Shown here piece after piece: positions 1-9,135 of a stretch of 64,000 nucleotides of DNA. Every line of letters starts with the position of its first letter. Within the stretch, counting starts at the first letter, position 1. Below the pieces are notes generated by a model. That model worked only from the letters and a program-made list of their open reading frames with translations. It did no database searches and was not told the origin of the DNA. The stretch covers positions 20,460,001 through 20,524,000 of the forward strand of contig NC_091976.1 of NCBI RefSeq assembly GCF_036711975.1, read 5' to 3'. The position numbers were made by a program, and so were the translations under genes. Source of the stretch: Onthophagus taurus (taxonomy: Eukaryota; Arthropoda; Insecta; Coleoptera; Scarabaeidae).

Positions 1-497
1 CTTCACAGCAAAAAATGTAATAATCTCGATACGCCCTAATCTTTATCCTGAAATTACGGATTCAATTTGCCAACTTCAATCAAAAGCCTTTGTGTTATGG
101 TCCGAAAATCATAATTTGGGTATCAGCTTTTTTTGGGTCCTTTTCATTGAGAACTTGAAAGATACAATCACAGATACTTAATTCAAACAGGATGTCGCAT
201 CCTGCCATATTTCTAATTTTACCTCACCGATTAGAATCTTCTAGTTGGTTCTATTTAAGTGAAGTTTTTTCCACAAGCAAGTTATCTAGAACTCTTATAA
301 ACTATAAAAAACATTTGTTTTTCCTAATTACAAATTTTGAATTAAATTTGTTGCATTGGCGCGAGCCATCTAAATTATGACGTAGAGTTTCAAAATTAAT
401 GACATTTCTAATTTTCGACGTTTAAAATATTTTGATTTTAGTAAATTTCTTTTATCAGTCAAAATTACCTCGTGTATATTTCTCAAATAAACAAAAA
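1..497. other. 5' flank of the first gene; no gene recognised
   Basis: AT-rich sequence with only short chance ORFs. A pyrimidine stretch ending in TAG near 440 could be a splice acceptor for a 5'-UTR exon of the gene starting at 498, but no donor can be paired with it. Nothing else is supported. Confidence 0.4.
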
Positions 498-2390
498 ATG
501 TATTCAAATTGCTGCTGCGATTACTCAGATGATGAAGATTATTGGTGCAACGTTCCGAGAGTAAAAGGTCGCTTCGGTTTAGCTTTCGTAGCTGAAACGC
601 CATGCTGTTGTCCGCAACCAACAGGATGGCAAGTTGAATTTTGTGATTCCCCGTCTGAAGTTGAACAAGCGTGCCAAGAAATGATGATGTGGGCGAATCG
701 CCCCCCTCTACCACGAATTGATCCATGCCCCCCCGTTGAAATTATATCACCATGTTGTCCTCCTAAATGTAACCCTTATTATCCCAGTTCAAGGGCGTGT
801 TGTTCGCGATACGATTGTGGGTATTGTCAAGGTTGTTCATGTTCTCAAAGTAGAAATGTTAGTCGATGTGATAATAACAAAAACAGATTACGAGGAGGTG
901 CTGTAAATCGCTGTGATGCTTACGACGAGGTTCCTGTTAAAGAAACTAAAAGAAAATCAACAAAAATAGTTGAATTTGATAGTTCGGAAAGTACTTCTTC
1001 TTTTTCAAGGGAAAAGACAACAACTTATCAAGAAGATACAAGAAATAAACGTGACGATAAAAAGAAGATCAATAAAAGTAAGAAAGATCAACATAAAAAC
1101 GAGTTAAATAAAACTCAAAATTACACTCAAACTCAAAATACTGATTTTCAAGTTTATCACGAAAGAGATTTTATTCAACTGCAACCGCCACCTTATGAAC
1201 CTATTGAACCACCAGAAAATTATTTATTACCCAGTTCTGAAATTCCTCAATCAACGTCAGATATAAATTCTGACCAATTAGAAAATTGTTTTGTTACAAA
1301 AAGAAGTGAAACTTCACCATTTTTATATTGTAATCAACCACCTCCTTATGTAGTTGATGATGGAAATCAGAAATGTTTAACTACAAATCTTTATGTAACT
1401 GATATTCCACCATTTAAACTTCCAAGTAAGCAATTTTCGAAATTTAAAAGCAATCAAAGTTTTGTTGGAAATATTGATAAAGAAGATAAACTTTCAAGTC
1501 AACAATTTCCGAAATTTAAAAGTAATCAAAATTCTGTTGGAAATATTCATAAAGAAGATAAAGTTCCAAGTCAACAATTTTCGGAATTTAAAAGTAATCA
1601 AAGTTTTGTTGGAAACATTGATAAAGAAGATAGTAAATGTACAAATATCTCAACAGGAGATGAACAAGAAACCAAAAATTTAACATCAAAATCATCTCAA
1701 AAAGAGGAAATTTCGAAATTTAGCAAGAAAAGTGAAAAAACTAGCTTAAGTCTTCTTAAAAGTAAACATACTTTATCTACATCGAAAACTCATCAAATGA
1801 ACAATTTCGAAATAAAATCCAAAACTAGCTTGGCTACGCAAGGAGATAATGAATTAAATAAACAAAATTTGGAAAAAATTTCGAGTTCTGATTTGTTAAC
1901 TTATTTTCGTGGGAAGAATAACTTTGAATCTGTGACTTCAACAGAAGGGATTCTATCAGAAATAATCAACGTTGGAAAGCTAAACAAAATATCATCTAAA
2001 GATTCATCAAATTGTAGACATAAAAAATGTTCAAAGTCGTCAAATAACGATAAAATAAAAGAATTCCATAAATTTCGAGAAAATACGAAACAATTTCGAT
2101 CTGAAGAATCTAAAGATCAAAAGGAGAAAGGTTATAAATTAACAAAATCGTGTAGATCACCGACAGATTACCGGAAATACGAAGAAGCCGTTGAAATTGA
2201 GGAATTTAGCGATGCCGATAGCAATAATGATAAGAAAAAACGGTGGTCGTTTGATTTTTTTCGAAGTCTAACGAAAAAATTAGGTGATATTTTTAGGAAT
2301 ATCGAATCGGAGACGGATACTTTAACAGAACCAGTTATTTATATCGATGGGGTTCGTTTTAGAGTTCCCCCTAATATCCAAAAAGAATAA
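498..2390 (+). CDS. Uncharacterised Cys-rich / low-complexity protein (630 aa)
   Basis: I do not recognise this gene. A single open exon encodes 630 aa from ATG 498; the reading frame extends upstream to 432 only without an ATG, and 498 follows an A-rich context. Residues 1-140 are rich in Cys and Pro (CCCDYSDDEDYWCNVPRVKG, many CC and PP pairs), suggesting metal or disulphide binding. Residues 150-480 are Ser/Lys/Gln/Asn-rich and probably disordered, with two proline-tyrosine motifs (PPPYEP, PPPYVV) of the kind bound by WW domains. Three 24-residue repeats lie at about 309-380. The C-terminus is basic/aromatic (KKRWSFDFFRSLTKKLGDIF) and ends in VRFRVPPNIQKE, which looks like a short conserved module. 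AATAAA signals at 2472 and 2495 fit a 3' end. Long uninterrupted ORF and polyA signals argue it is real; function is unknown. Confidence 0.75.
   Translation: MYSNCCCDYSDDEDYWCNVPRVKGRFGLAFVAETPCCCPQPTGWQVEFCDSPSEVEQACQEMMMWANRPPLPRIDPCPPVEIISPCCPPKCNPYYPSSRACCSRYDCGYCQGCSCSQSRNVSRCDNNKNRLRGGAVNRCDAYDEVPVKETKRKSTKIVEFDSSESTSSFSREKTTTYQEDTRNKRDDKKKINKSKKDQHKNELNKTQNYTQTQNTDFQVYHERDFIQLQPPPYEPIEPPENYLLPSSEIPQSTSDINSDQLENCFVTKRSETSPFLYCNQPPPYVVDDGNQKCLTTNLYVTDIPPFKLPSKQFSKFKSNQSFVGNIDKEDKLSSQQFPKFKSNQNSVGNIHKEDKVPSQQFSEFKSNQSFVGNIDKEDSKCTNISTGDEQETKNLTSKSSQKEEISKFSKKSEKTSLSLLKSKHTLSTSKTHQMNNFEIKSKTSLATQGDNELNKQNLEKISSSDLLTYFRGKNNFESVTSTEGILSEIINVGKLNKISSKDSSNCRHKKCSKSSNNDKIKEFHKFRENTKQFRSEESKDQKEKGYKLTKSCRSPTDYRKYEEAVEIEEFSDADSNNDKKKRWSFDFFRSLTKKLGDIFRNIESETDTLTEPVIYIDGVRFRVPPNIQKE
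1422..1637 (+). repeat. Three in-frame 72-bp tandem repeats
   Basis: Units begin at about 1422, 1494 and 1566, an exact 72-nt period (24 codons). The shared peptide core is QFxxFKSNQxxVGNIxKED. Units differ by few bases, suggesting recent or homogenised expansion inside the coding region. Confidence 0.9.
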
Positions 2391-2832
2391 GCATGGAAAA
2401 TTAAATTGTTTAAATGTTTTTTTTTTGAGCAGCAGATTTAAAATGATGTATAGAATTGTTAAGTTTTTGGGAATAAAAGTTAATGTGAATGGAAAATAAA
2501 TTTGTTTTTTATGTTATTTTAACATTTATTTTCTTTTTAAACAAGATTAAAATAAAATACATTTGTTTAAATTGAAGATCCTGGTTGCTAGGATAAAAAA
2601 GTAAGAGGTTAAAGCTTGTAAAGTAAAAAATAAAAACTTCTAGAATGTCATGACTTTATTAAAGTAACTTGGTATATTTGATTAAGTGAACTCAAACTAA
2701 TCGAGAGAAAATTCTCTACTAGAAAACCTTCTACGAGGTAATTTTCTCATCGTGCATGATGGCTTCCTATATCGGTGTGACAAAGCTCGAACGGTTCGGG
2801 AATCCCACAGACGTGAATGAACGTGTTTAGCT
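2391..2832. other. 3' UTR and intergenic sequence
   Basis: Two AATAAA polyadenylation signals (2472-2477 and 2495-2500) follow the stop codon of the upstream gene. The rest is AT-rich spacer leading into the hAT relic; no gene seen. Confidence 0.5.
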
Positions 2833-3699
2833 TTGTGCATTTATTATTGTGTGAAATATGGCGTGGCAGATGCAGGAATAATGGACGGTAACAACAAAGT
2901 TGAACAAGAGTCTACTTCACGCACTCAATTTGCCATTGTTGAAAATAATCACTGGCTATCATTTTTGAAACATTTGAGACCATCTTGCAAAATGCCTACA
3001 CGTTATTTATTATCAAATAAATTACTGGACTCTGAGCATGAAAAAGTGGACGCAGACATTAAAATGAAAGTTGGAGAAACGAATCTAGCTTACAGTGTGA
3101 TGGTTGGAGCAACCAAAGGAATGAATCCATACTTAATTTCATTGTTACTACACTAACGTAGTACAAAAATTTGCCAACAAATATTTGTCGACATAGTGCA
3201 GAATATATTGCCGAAAAAATCGATGAAATTTTGAAAGAAATTGGTCCTGAAAAATTCTTTGCTATAGTAACCGACATTGCCAGTGCAATGGTTAAAGCAA
3301 GAAATATACTTCATGAAAAGTACAAACATATTGCTGTTTAGGAATGCATTGCTCATACGCTAAATTTGATAATTGGAGACATTTCAAAAATGACTACTAT
3401 TATGGAAGATGATGGCTGTCATCAAAAAAATTTACAATTCCCACACTTTATTGGCTACTTTCAAAAATGTGCAAACTGAAAGAAATGACACCAAAGCCAT
3501 TTCCTTAAAATTACCTGTGAAAACACGATGGGGATCAATTATTTGCAGTTTAAAAAGTCTTTTTGATACAAAATATGCATTAAAAACTTTAGCCCGAACA
3601 TATAGGGGGAGTTCAGGTCTTCCATCCGTCATCTTCCATTTAACCTAACAGAAAGCCCTCCGTCACCCACCCATCACTCAACACTTCGTAAATCGGTTC

Positions 3700-4330
3700 A
3701 GGGTTAGTCCAATCAGGAGGACTACCGAGGTAAATTGCTTAAAACCAAAAGGTACATGACCATATTTCCTTAGAACGAAAATTAAACGGATGCACGAGTT
3801 TTGAAGCTTTTGAATTCTTTTCTGGGTGCCAGTTAAGACTATAACGATTAGAGTAAATCAATCGTAGTGAGCCAATTAACTAAAGCTTAACGCATCATCC
3901 ATGAATGGAATAGGAGTATTTCCTATCGACAAGTGATAAAACCCATCAATAAATTTCTCTTTTAACTTCGGAGGCCCAAACAGAATGATCTGGGTTTTAT
4001 TAGCGTTTATATTTAAGCAATATTCCCGAGCCCCATCGATAATGTCACGCAAGGCACGTTTAAACTTATTGAAACTTTCATGAAAGTGGCCTTCAGAAAA
4101 GGACAAATCTGAGTATCATCAGTGTATATCAATCTATTGATATTTATCGTTTAAATTTTAAATAGTGTAGGGCCAAGAATCGATCCCTACGGTATCCCAG
4201 ACCTTATCTCCAAAGCACTCGACTTTACCTGCTCAATACTGACTGATAGAATCCTGCCTTTAGGGTAATTTTTAAATTTTTGGTAATGAGACAGAATCAA
4301 GCCCGATATGGTCAATAATTGATATTAACA
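3700..4330 (-). mobile_element. Non-LTR reverse transcriptase fragment nested in the hAT relic
   Basis: Minus-strand translation gives GIP-stop-GSILGPTLFKI near 4150-4200, a PQG motif with the Gln codon changed to a stop. Next comes the thumb-side INANKTQIILFG (about 4000) and a C-terminal RIQKLQNSCIRLIFVLRKYG (about 3760-3820). This order is that of jockey/CR1-like reverse transcriptases. There are several frame breaks. The hAT reading resumes on the far side, so this insertion is younger than the hAT. Confidence 0.65.
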
Positions 4331-4334
4331 AGTC

Positions 4335-4368
<34 letters not shown>

Positions 4369-4369
4369 C
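4331..4369. repeat. (TA)n microsatellite
   Basis: About 38 bp of alternating TA/CA dinucleotides, placed at the junction of the nested RT fragment and the rest of the hAT relic. Confidence 0.9.
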
Positions 4370-5380
4370 TCAGTAAATTAGGTGCAAAGTTGATATTGGA
4401 TGAGGATATTTTTTGGGTAAAAGTTTCAAAATTTTATCACCTAATAAATTCTATTGGTAAATACATAATCTAACTGGAAGGAGATAAATCAAGGTTGAGC
4501 CAAGTAGCTGAATACTTTTATCAGCTGGAAAGTCATTTTGAAACAGAAAAACTTTTTAGTTAACAGAAAGCAAATGGGAATACAATCCATCTTGCTACAA
4601 ATATTCTAGATCAAAATTTTAATGGAATTCATCTTAATAGAGAAGAACAAATACAAGGAACAGAGTCTATAGACAATATGACTACTGTAACAAGCCCAGA
4701 TGAGTTTGCAGATGATTAGCCCTTTATCGACCTAAAGAATTGTTATTTGGAACACCATATGTTTTAAAATCTGTGGAAAAACTGCATCCCGTTGTATGGT
4801 GGAAGGGAACTTGTTTTGGGTCGGCAGTAAGTAAAGTAGCGGTCAAGATACTAAGTATGCCTGTGTCGAATGCAGCAACAAAAAGAATCTTCAGCACCTA
4901 CAACTTTCTTCACACTGCGAAAAGAAATTGGCTTACAGCTGAATGAGCTGGTATTGAACCTTGATTGCTCATAATTTAAAATTATTAGATTCATGACCAG
5001 TGAAAAGCATCTGGAAACATCCATAAGTTCTGTCACCAATGTGGAGGTTAATGAAGACAATGATATTGAAGTGATTGAATTGCAGTGATTTGGAAACTTT
5101 GTCAGAGCTGTGTGGCAAGACAATAATGTACATTCTCCTTTTTTTTTTCGAGAATTTTTCATCTCTATGCTGGCTTGGGTTAATCTTATTCTTAACTAGT
5201 GATGGAACAGATAGTGATTTTGCGAAAAGCCGGATACTGGATATTCGGCATCCCCTTCGGCCGGATTCTGAAGTGGTAACCCAACCCTATATTGCCTCAT
5301 AATTGCAATATTTGAATAAAAATGAAATTAATAAGAAAGCTAATAAGATAAGTCAACTTATTTGGAAGCAACTATAAAAA

Positions 5381-5640
5381 GAGGATACTTTATTTCATAA
5401 TTGGCGATATTTCCACAAAGATCCTTCACGAAATTAATTTTATAGCAAAATTTGAAAATTATCGATGAAAATTGCAACATCGAAAATTTTATCAAAACTT
5501 CAAATATTGTTTTCTCAAAAACTAAAAGTTATTTTTCAAAACGTCTTAGTTCATTGGAAAGAAGATACTTTAATTAATAATTGGTGATATTTCCACAAGG
5601 ATCCTTCAAGAAATGAATTTTATAGCGAAATTTGAAAGTT
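5381..5640. repeat. Two diverged copies of a ~180-bp repeat
   Basis: The stretch at about 5382-5460 recurs at about 5563-5640 (shared core GATATTTCCACAA followed by GATCCTTCA and TTTTATAGC). The second copy is cut at 5641 by the MITE and resumes at 6424 with TAACGATGAAAATT, matching the continuation of copy one. Confidence 0.75.
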
Positions 5641-5641
5641 A

Positions 5642-6423
5642 TACAGGGTGTTTCGGTAACTCGGGGAATAAATTTAACCACATATACTAGAGTGAAAATG
5701 ATGACGATTGAACATCCTTTAGTATTTTTTATTACTTGTCTTGTTATTTTATGTACTTTTTTTATTATTCCTGTTAGTGTTGTTGGTTTTTGGTTATTTT
5801 TTGTTGATTTTTAATTTATTGTTTTTGAGTTCTTTTATTAAACCAACTAAAACAAATTAAAAATGTGATTTAGCTAAATCTACACTTGGACATGTTGCAT
5901 ACATAATAGTTATGACAGCTCAGTTCGATTTTCACTTGTCATTGCTAATTCAAATTATTTATTTATTTATTTTTTTTAGTGTTATTGAATCGGAGCCTAA
6001 CATTTTTGCATTTAATACTGAAACGGTGGTTTTTATCAATATTCTCTAAGAGTGATAAAAGTTTCTAAACTAAATTTACTATTAGAAAATGCAAAAATAA
6101 ATGTAGGGTAATGATAGGATAAAAAAGTTCTGAGCAAACAAACTTTATGAACAGCCTGTATAGCATTGTTCCCGGGTACCGATCTAACTCAAAAATTGCC
6201 TAATGATTTTACGTGATGTTAGTTTACGCTGTACCAAATTTCAACGCTTTACCATAAATAGTGTTTAAGATATTTTGAAAAATGTGTTAAAATTTCATAA
6301 CTTTGATGGCCTGTATGTTTGCAATTTGAGGACTTTTACTAATTTTTTTTACATGAATCGTCATCATTTTCACTCTAGTATATGTGGTTACATTTGTTCC
6401 CCGAGTCACCGAAACACCCTGTA
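5642..6423. mobile_element. Non-autonomous Tc1/mariner-like MITE with long inverted repeats (782 bp)
   Basis: Both ends carry near-identical inverted repeats of about 65-70 bp starting TACAGGGTGTTTCGGT. The right arm at about 6359-6423 is the reverse complement of the left arm 5642-5708. The element is flanked by TA on both sides (TATA at each junction), the Tc1/mariner target signature. The interior is AT-rich with no transposase ORF. It sits in a unit of the 180-bp repeat, and the other unit serves as a natural empty site. Confidence 0.85.
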
Positions 6424-7142
6424 TAACGATGAAAATTATTGCATCGTTACCAGACTTAAACACTCTATGACATGAGCTATTTTCCAAACCGCTGAGAAAA
6501 CACAGGATTTATTAAACAAAATCGTAAGCGGATGTGTGAGTTATAAATAACAATTTTTTATTAATATAGCAGGAATTTCACCGCTTTCAGTGTCTAACCA
6601 ACCTTCGCACTATCGACACGCAAGATTCAGCAGCGACAATACTACCAACCATGCATGCAGTAAAAACAGATCCAAATTAGTTTGTAATCAAATATCATCG
6701 ATTGTAGCAACGAAGAATCTTTACCGCCGGAATTCTGCTCACCTAAATTTGCCTGCCTGCCTTTCCTATGTTTAAGAAAAGACCAAACATTTTTTAGATT
6801 ACGTGCAATATTAGACTCTGTACAATTAGCATCTCGCGAACATTTTTAGCAAATGTGCAACTTGTCTTGTATGTGCCGCGCAAACATTCTTTGGTATGTC
6901 CAAATTTGCGTGCATCAGATTTGTCTTACAACAGCCTAAAGTATAACTATAAAGTCTCTTGCAACTTATTCTTTAAATTTATAAATCCAAAATCTAATAC
7001 AAATTTGATCGAAAATAAAGTCATGACATTCTTAGAGATTTTCATTAAATTCTATTAGAAACTCAACTAAATCATCTAATAAATTCATCTCAAAAATCGT
7101 CTAAACAAAATATTTAAAATCTAATAATTTTTTTTATTACAG
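6424..7142. other. Unassigned sequence upstream of the visible cyclophilin-40 exons
   Basis: Contains the tail of the interrupted repeat and short ORFs (6590-6775, 6855-7058) that resemble nothing known to me. No cyclophilin N-terminal exon was found on either strand. The last ~15 bases (TTTTTTTTATTACAG ending 7142) are a good splice acceptor. Confidence 0.5.
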
Positions 7143-8144
7143 TTGTTCCCCAATTTATGGTACAAGGTGGTGATATAATAAACTGTGATGGAACGGGAGG
7201 TGAGAGTATTTATGGACCTTCTTTTGAAGATGAAAATTTTACGATTATGGTAATAAATAATTTTATATAATAATTATTCTTAATATTACTTTATTTGAAC
7301 AAAATAGCATGACAATAAAGGTACAGTAGGAATGGCGAATCAAGGACCAAACACAAACGGCAGCCAATTTTATATAACAACTGTTCCTTGCCACCATTTG
7401 GATGGTTTAAATGTAGCTATAGGTAGGGTGAAAAAAGGTTTAGGAATCGTGGAGGAAATGCAACAACTTCCCAGAGAAAATGAAGTTCCCTTAAAAGTAA
7501 CATTTTTGTATTAATAAGGTTATCATTAACATTTAATTTAATTTGTTATTCAGAAATGTATGATTGTGGATTGTGGTGTAATAAAAAATGGCGAACCTTT
7601 AAATATAGAAGAGAATGATGGTACTGAAGACGTTTACCCTCCATATCCAGAAGATTGGGATGTCGAATCAAAAGATGTAGATAAAGAATATAAAAACGCG
7701 GTGAATCACATAAAGAATTCCGGAAACGCTTATTATTACAAATGTGATTATGTCCATTCAGAAAGAAAATATAAAAAATCTTTAAGGTATCTCGAAGCGT
7801 GGTTAAAACGACATAAAAAGCAAAATCATCCAAAAGTAACCGAATTAAAATCGATTTTATTAATAAATATAGCTGCAGTTTTATTAAAGAAAAAAGAATA
7901 CAGAGAAACGATTAAAATCTGTACGCAAGTTTTATCTATCGATCCAAAAAATGTTAAAGCTCTGATGAGGAGAGGCTGTGCTAAGTTGGGAATAAAAGAC
8001 TATAATGATGCGATTAGAGATTTTCGACATATTCTCGCTCTAGACCCAAAAAATAAAACTGCTCTTGTTAATTTCCAAGTGGCGAAACAATGTATGTTGG
8101 ATTATACCAAGAGGGAACAGGAATTATTCTCAAAAATGTTTTAA
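7143..8144 (+). CDS. PPID: Cyclophilin-40-type peptidyl-prolyl isomerase, 5' exons missing
   Basis: Exons 7143-7249, 7308-7496 and 7554-8144 join in phase (introns 58 and 57 bp) to give about 294 C-terminal residues. The first begins inside the cyclophilin domain ([11 protein letters not shown], then [11 protein letters not shown]). Position 'CHHLDG' carries His where CypA has Trp, as is usual in Cyp40. A TPR region follows the PPIase domain (about residues 130-290: [41 protein letters not shown]). In the family this is a 40-kDa Hsp90 co-chaperone that isomerises prolyl bonds and docks the Hsp90 C-terminus through its TPRs. The first exon needs an upstream codon fragment (phase 2), and the missing ~65 aa include the catalytic Arg. 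A polyA signal lies at 8231. Either an upstream exon lies beyond the window or this is a 5'-truncated copy; the undamaged frame favours a functional gene. Confidence 0.85.
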
Positions 8145-8883
8145 AAAATCCCAATTTTATGTTTTAACTTGTAAATACAAAATGAATATGTACTTTAAAA
8201 TCTAGTTTATTATATACCCTAATTATAAACAATAAAAGGTAAAACAAAAAAAAATATTTGCATATGAATGATTGTTTATTGAAATAAATCAAGCGTATAA
8301 CAATGCAGAACTAGTGTGTGTAAAAACATTTGAAAATGTACCCGAATCTTAATCAGACTGTCACGTTAATTTCTTGTCTTTTTATTTTTGTACAAATTTT
8401 TTTAAATAATTAAAGGAGAAAGTTTGGGTGACACTTTCAACAAAGCTACCATCAAAAGCACAATCAAAAACCCCTCTTTCAAAAACTCAACGGCAGTGTG
8501 CATAGTTCTAAGTTATAATTTGACTATCAACATTACTTTATATTATATTTTTTTTAAGATAACCAAATTATGACTTTCTCTTTTCGTTTGGTGGAGTTTA
8601 ATGAAACACTAACACGAATAAATATTCTTATCTAATTTCTTTTAAGGCAAGTAAAGCTTTCGTTAAATAAAAGAAATGATCAAAAAATCAAAAGATTTTC
8701 ATCCGTTATTATCTATTAATAAATATTATCTAATCTATTTTCTAAAAAAAAAAATAACGTAAAAAGTGAGAAAAATAACGAACGTTTTTTTAAACTAATT
8801 GTAACAAAAACTAAAATAATATCACAAACGAGACTCATTTTTTTTTTTTTTTTTTTTTTGTTAAAAGTAAAAATGTTCTTTTT
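8145..8883. other. 3' UTRs of convergent genes
   Basis: Contains the cyclophilin-40 polyA signal (AATAAA at 8231), a poly-T run near 8839-8860 and AT-rich sequence. It probably holds the 3' UTR of the minus-strand CEP97 gene ending at 8884. No coding sequence seen. Confidence 0.5.
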
Positions 8884-9135
8884 TTAACTTTCTTCTAAAA
8901 CCTCTACGCAATCTCCTACCATTTCCTCTTTAAGATCTTTACCTGCATCCGCTTCATGCCCAACGAGACAATCGGGATTTGTTTCGCTGACTGTTTTAAT
9001 TACACCATCAACTAACGTTCCAGCGAATTGTTTTAACTCTTGGTTAACTTCTTTACGTGATTTCATCGCTATAGGTAATGGTAAAGATGATGGTCTTGTT
9101 TGTTTTTGAAACGGAAATAATTTCCCACCATCACC
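8884..9135 (-). CDS. CEP97: Predicted last exon of CEP97 (83 aa)
   Basis: An acceptor (TTTTGATAG) precedes an in-phase open exon reading [20 protein letters not shown] onward, including the amphipathic [18 protein letters not shown], and ending in EVLEES. The upstream CEP97 exon ends at 13919 with a strong donor (GTAAGTAA) in phase 0, and this exon starts in phase 0. Membership of CEP97 is inferred from phase, strand and lack of any other partner; the intervening 4.8-kb intron holds a piggyBac, two mariner relics and an RNase H fragment. Alternatively it could belong to a separate short gene. Confidence 0.6.
   Translation of the reverse strand, partial: GDGGKLFPFQKQTRPSSLPLPIAMKSRKEVNQELKQFAGTLVDGVIKTVSETNPDCLVGHEADAGKDLKEEMVGDCVEVLEES

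Larger units (their letters stand above)
2833..4946 (+). mobile_element. Degenerate hAT-superfamily transposase relic
   Basis: Broken plus-strand fragments line up in the order of a hAT transposase. There is an N-terminal part at 2833-3156, a middle part at 3409-3600 (VKTRWGSIICSLKSLFDTKY, the typical 'TRW' block), and a further block at about 4375-4560. The C-terminal dimerisation region lies at 4740-4946 (LSMPVSNAATKRIFSTYNFL, followed by an arginine/asparagine-tryptophan-leucine end). Stops and frameshifts separate every part, so it is inactive. It is interrupted by a minus-strand reverse-transcriptase fragment and an AT microsatellite. Terminal repeats were not found. Confidence 0.7.

Noticed and set aside
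370-726. 118-aa minus-strand ORF
   Set aside because: Antisense shadow of the Cys-rich gene at 498-2390; no motif of its own.
4331-4369. (TA)n tract as a promoter or origin element
   Set aside because: Simple microsatellite inside dead transposons with no gene start nearby.
5075-5302. ORF with GTDSDFAKSRILDIRHPLRP
   Set aside because: Looked domain-like but matches nothing I can name and sits between transposon relics; insufficient support.
5632-5814. 60-aa hydrophobic plus-strand ORF
   Set aside because: Begins in the repeat and runs through the MITE's inverted repeat into its T-rich interior; hydrophobicity reflects T-rich DNA.
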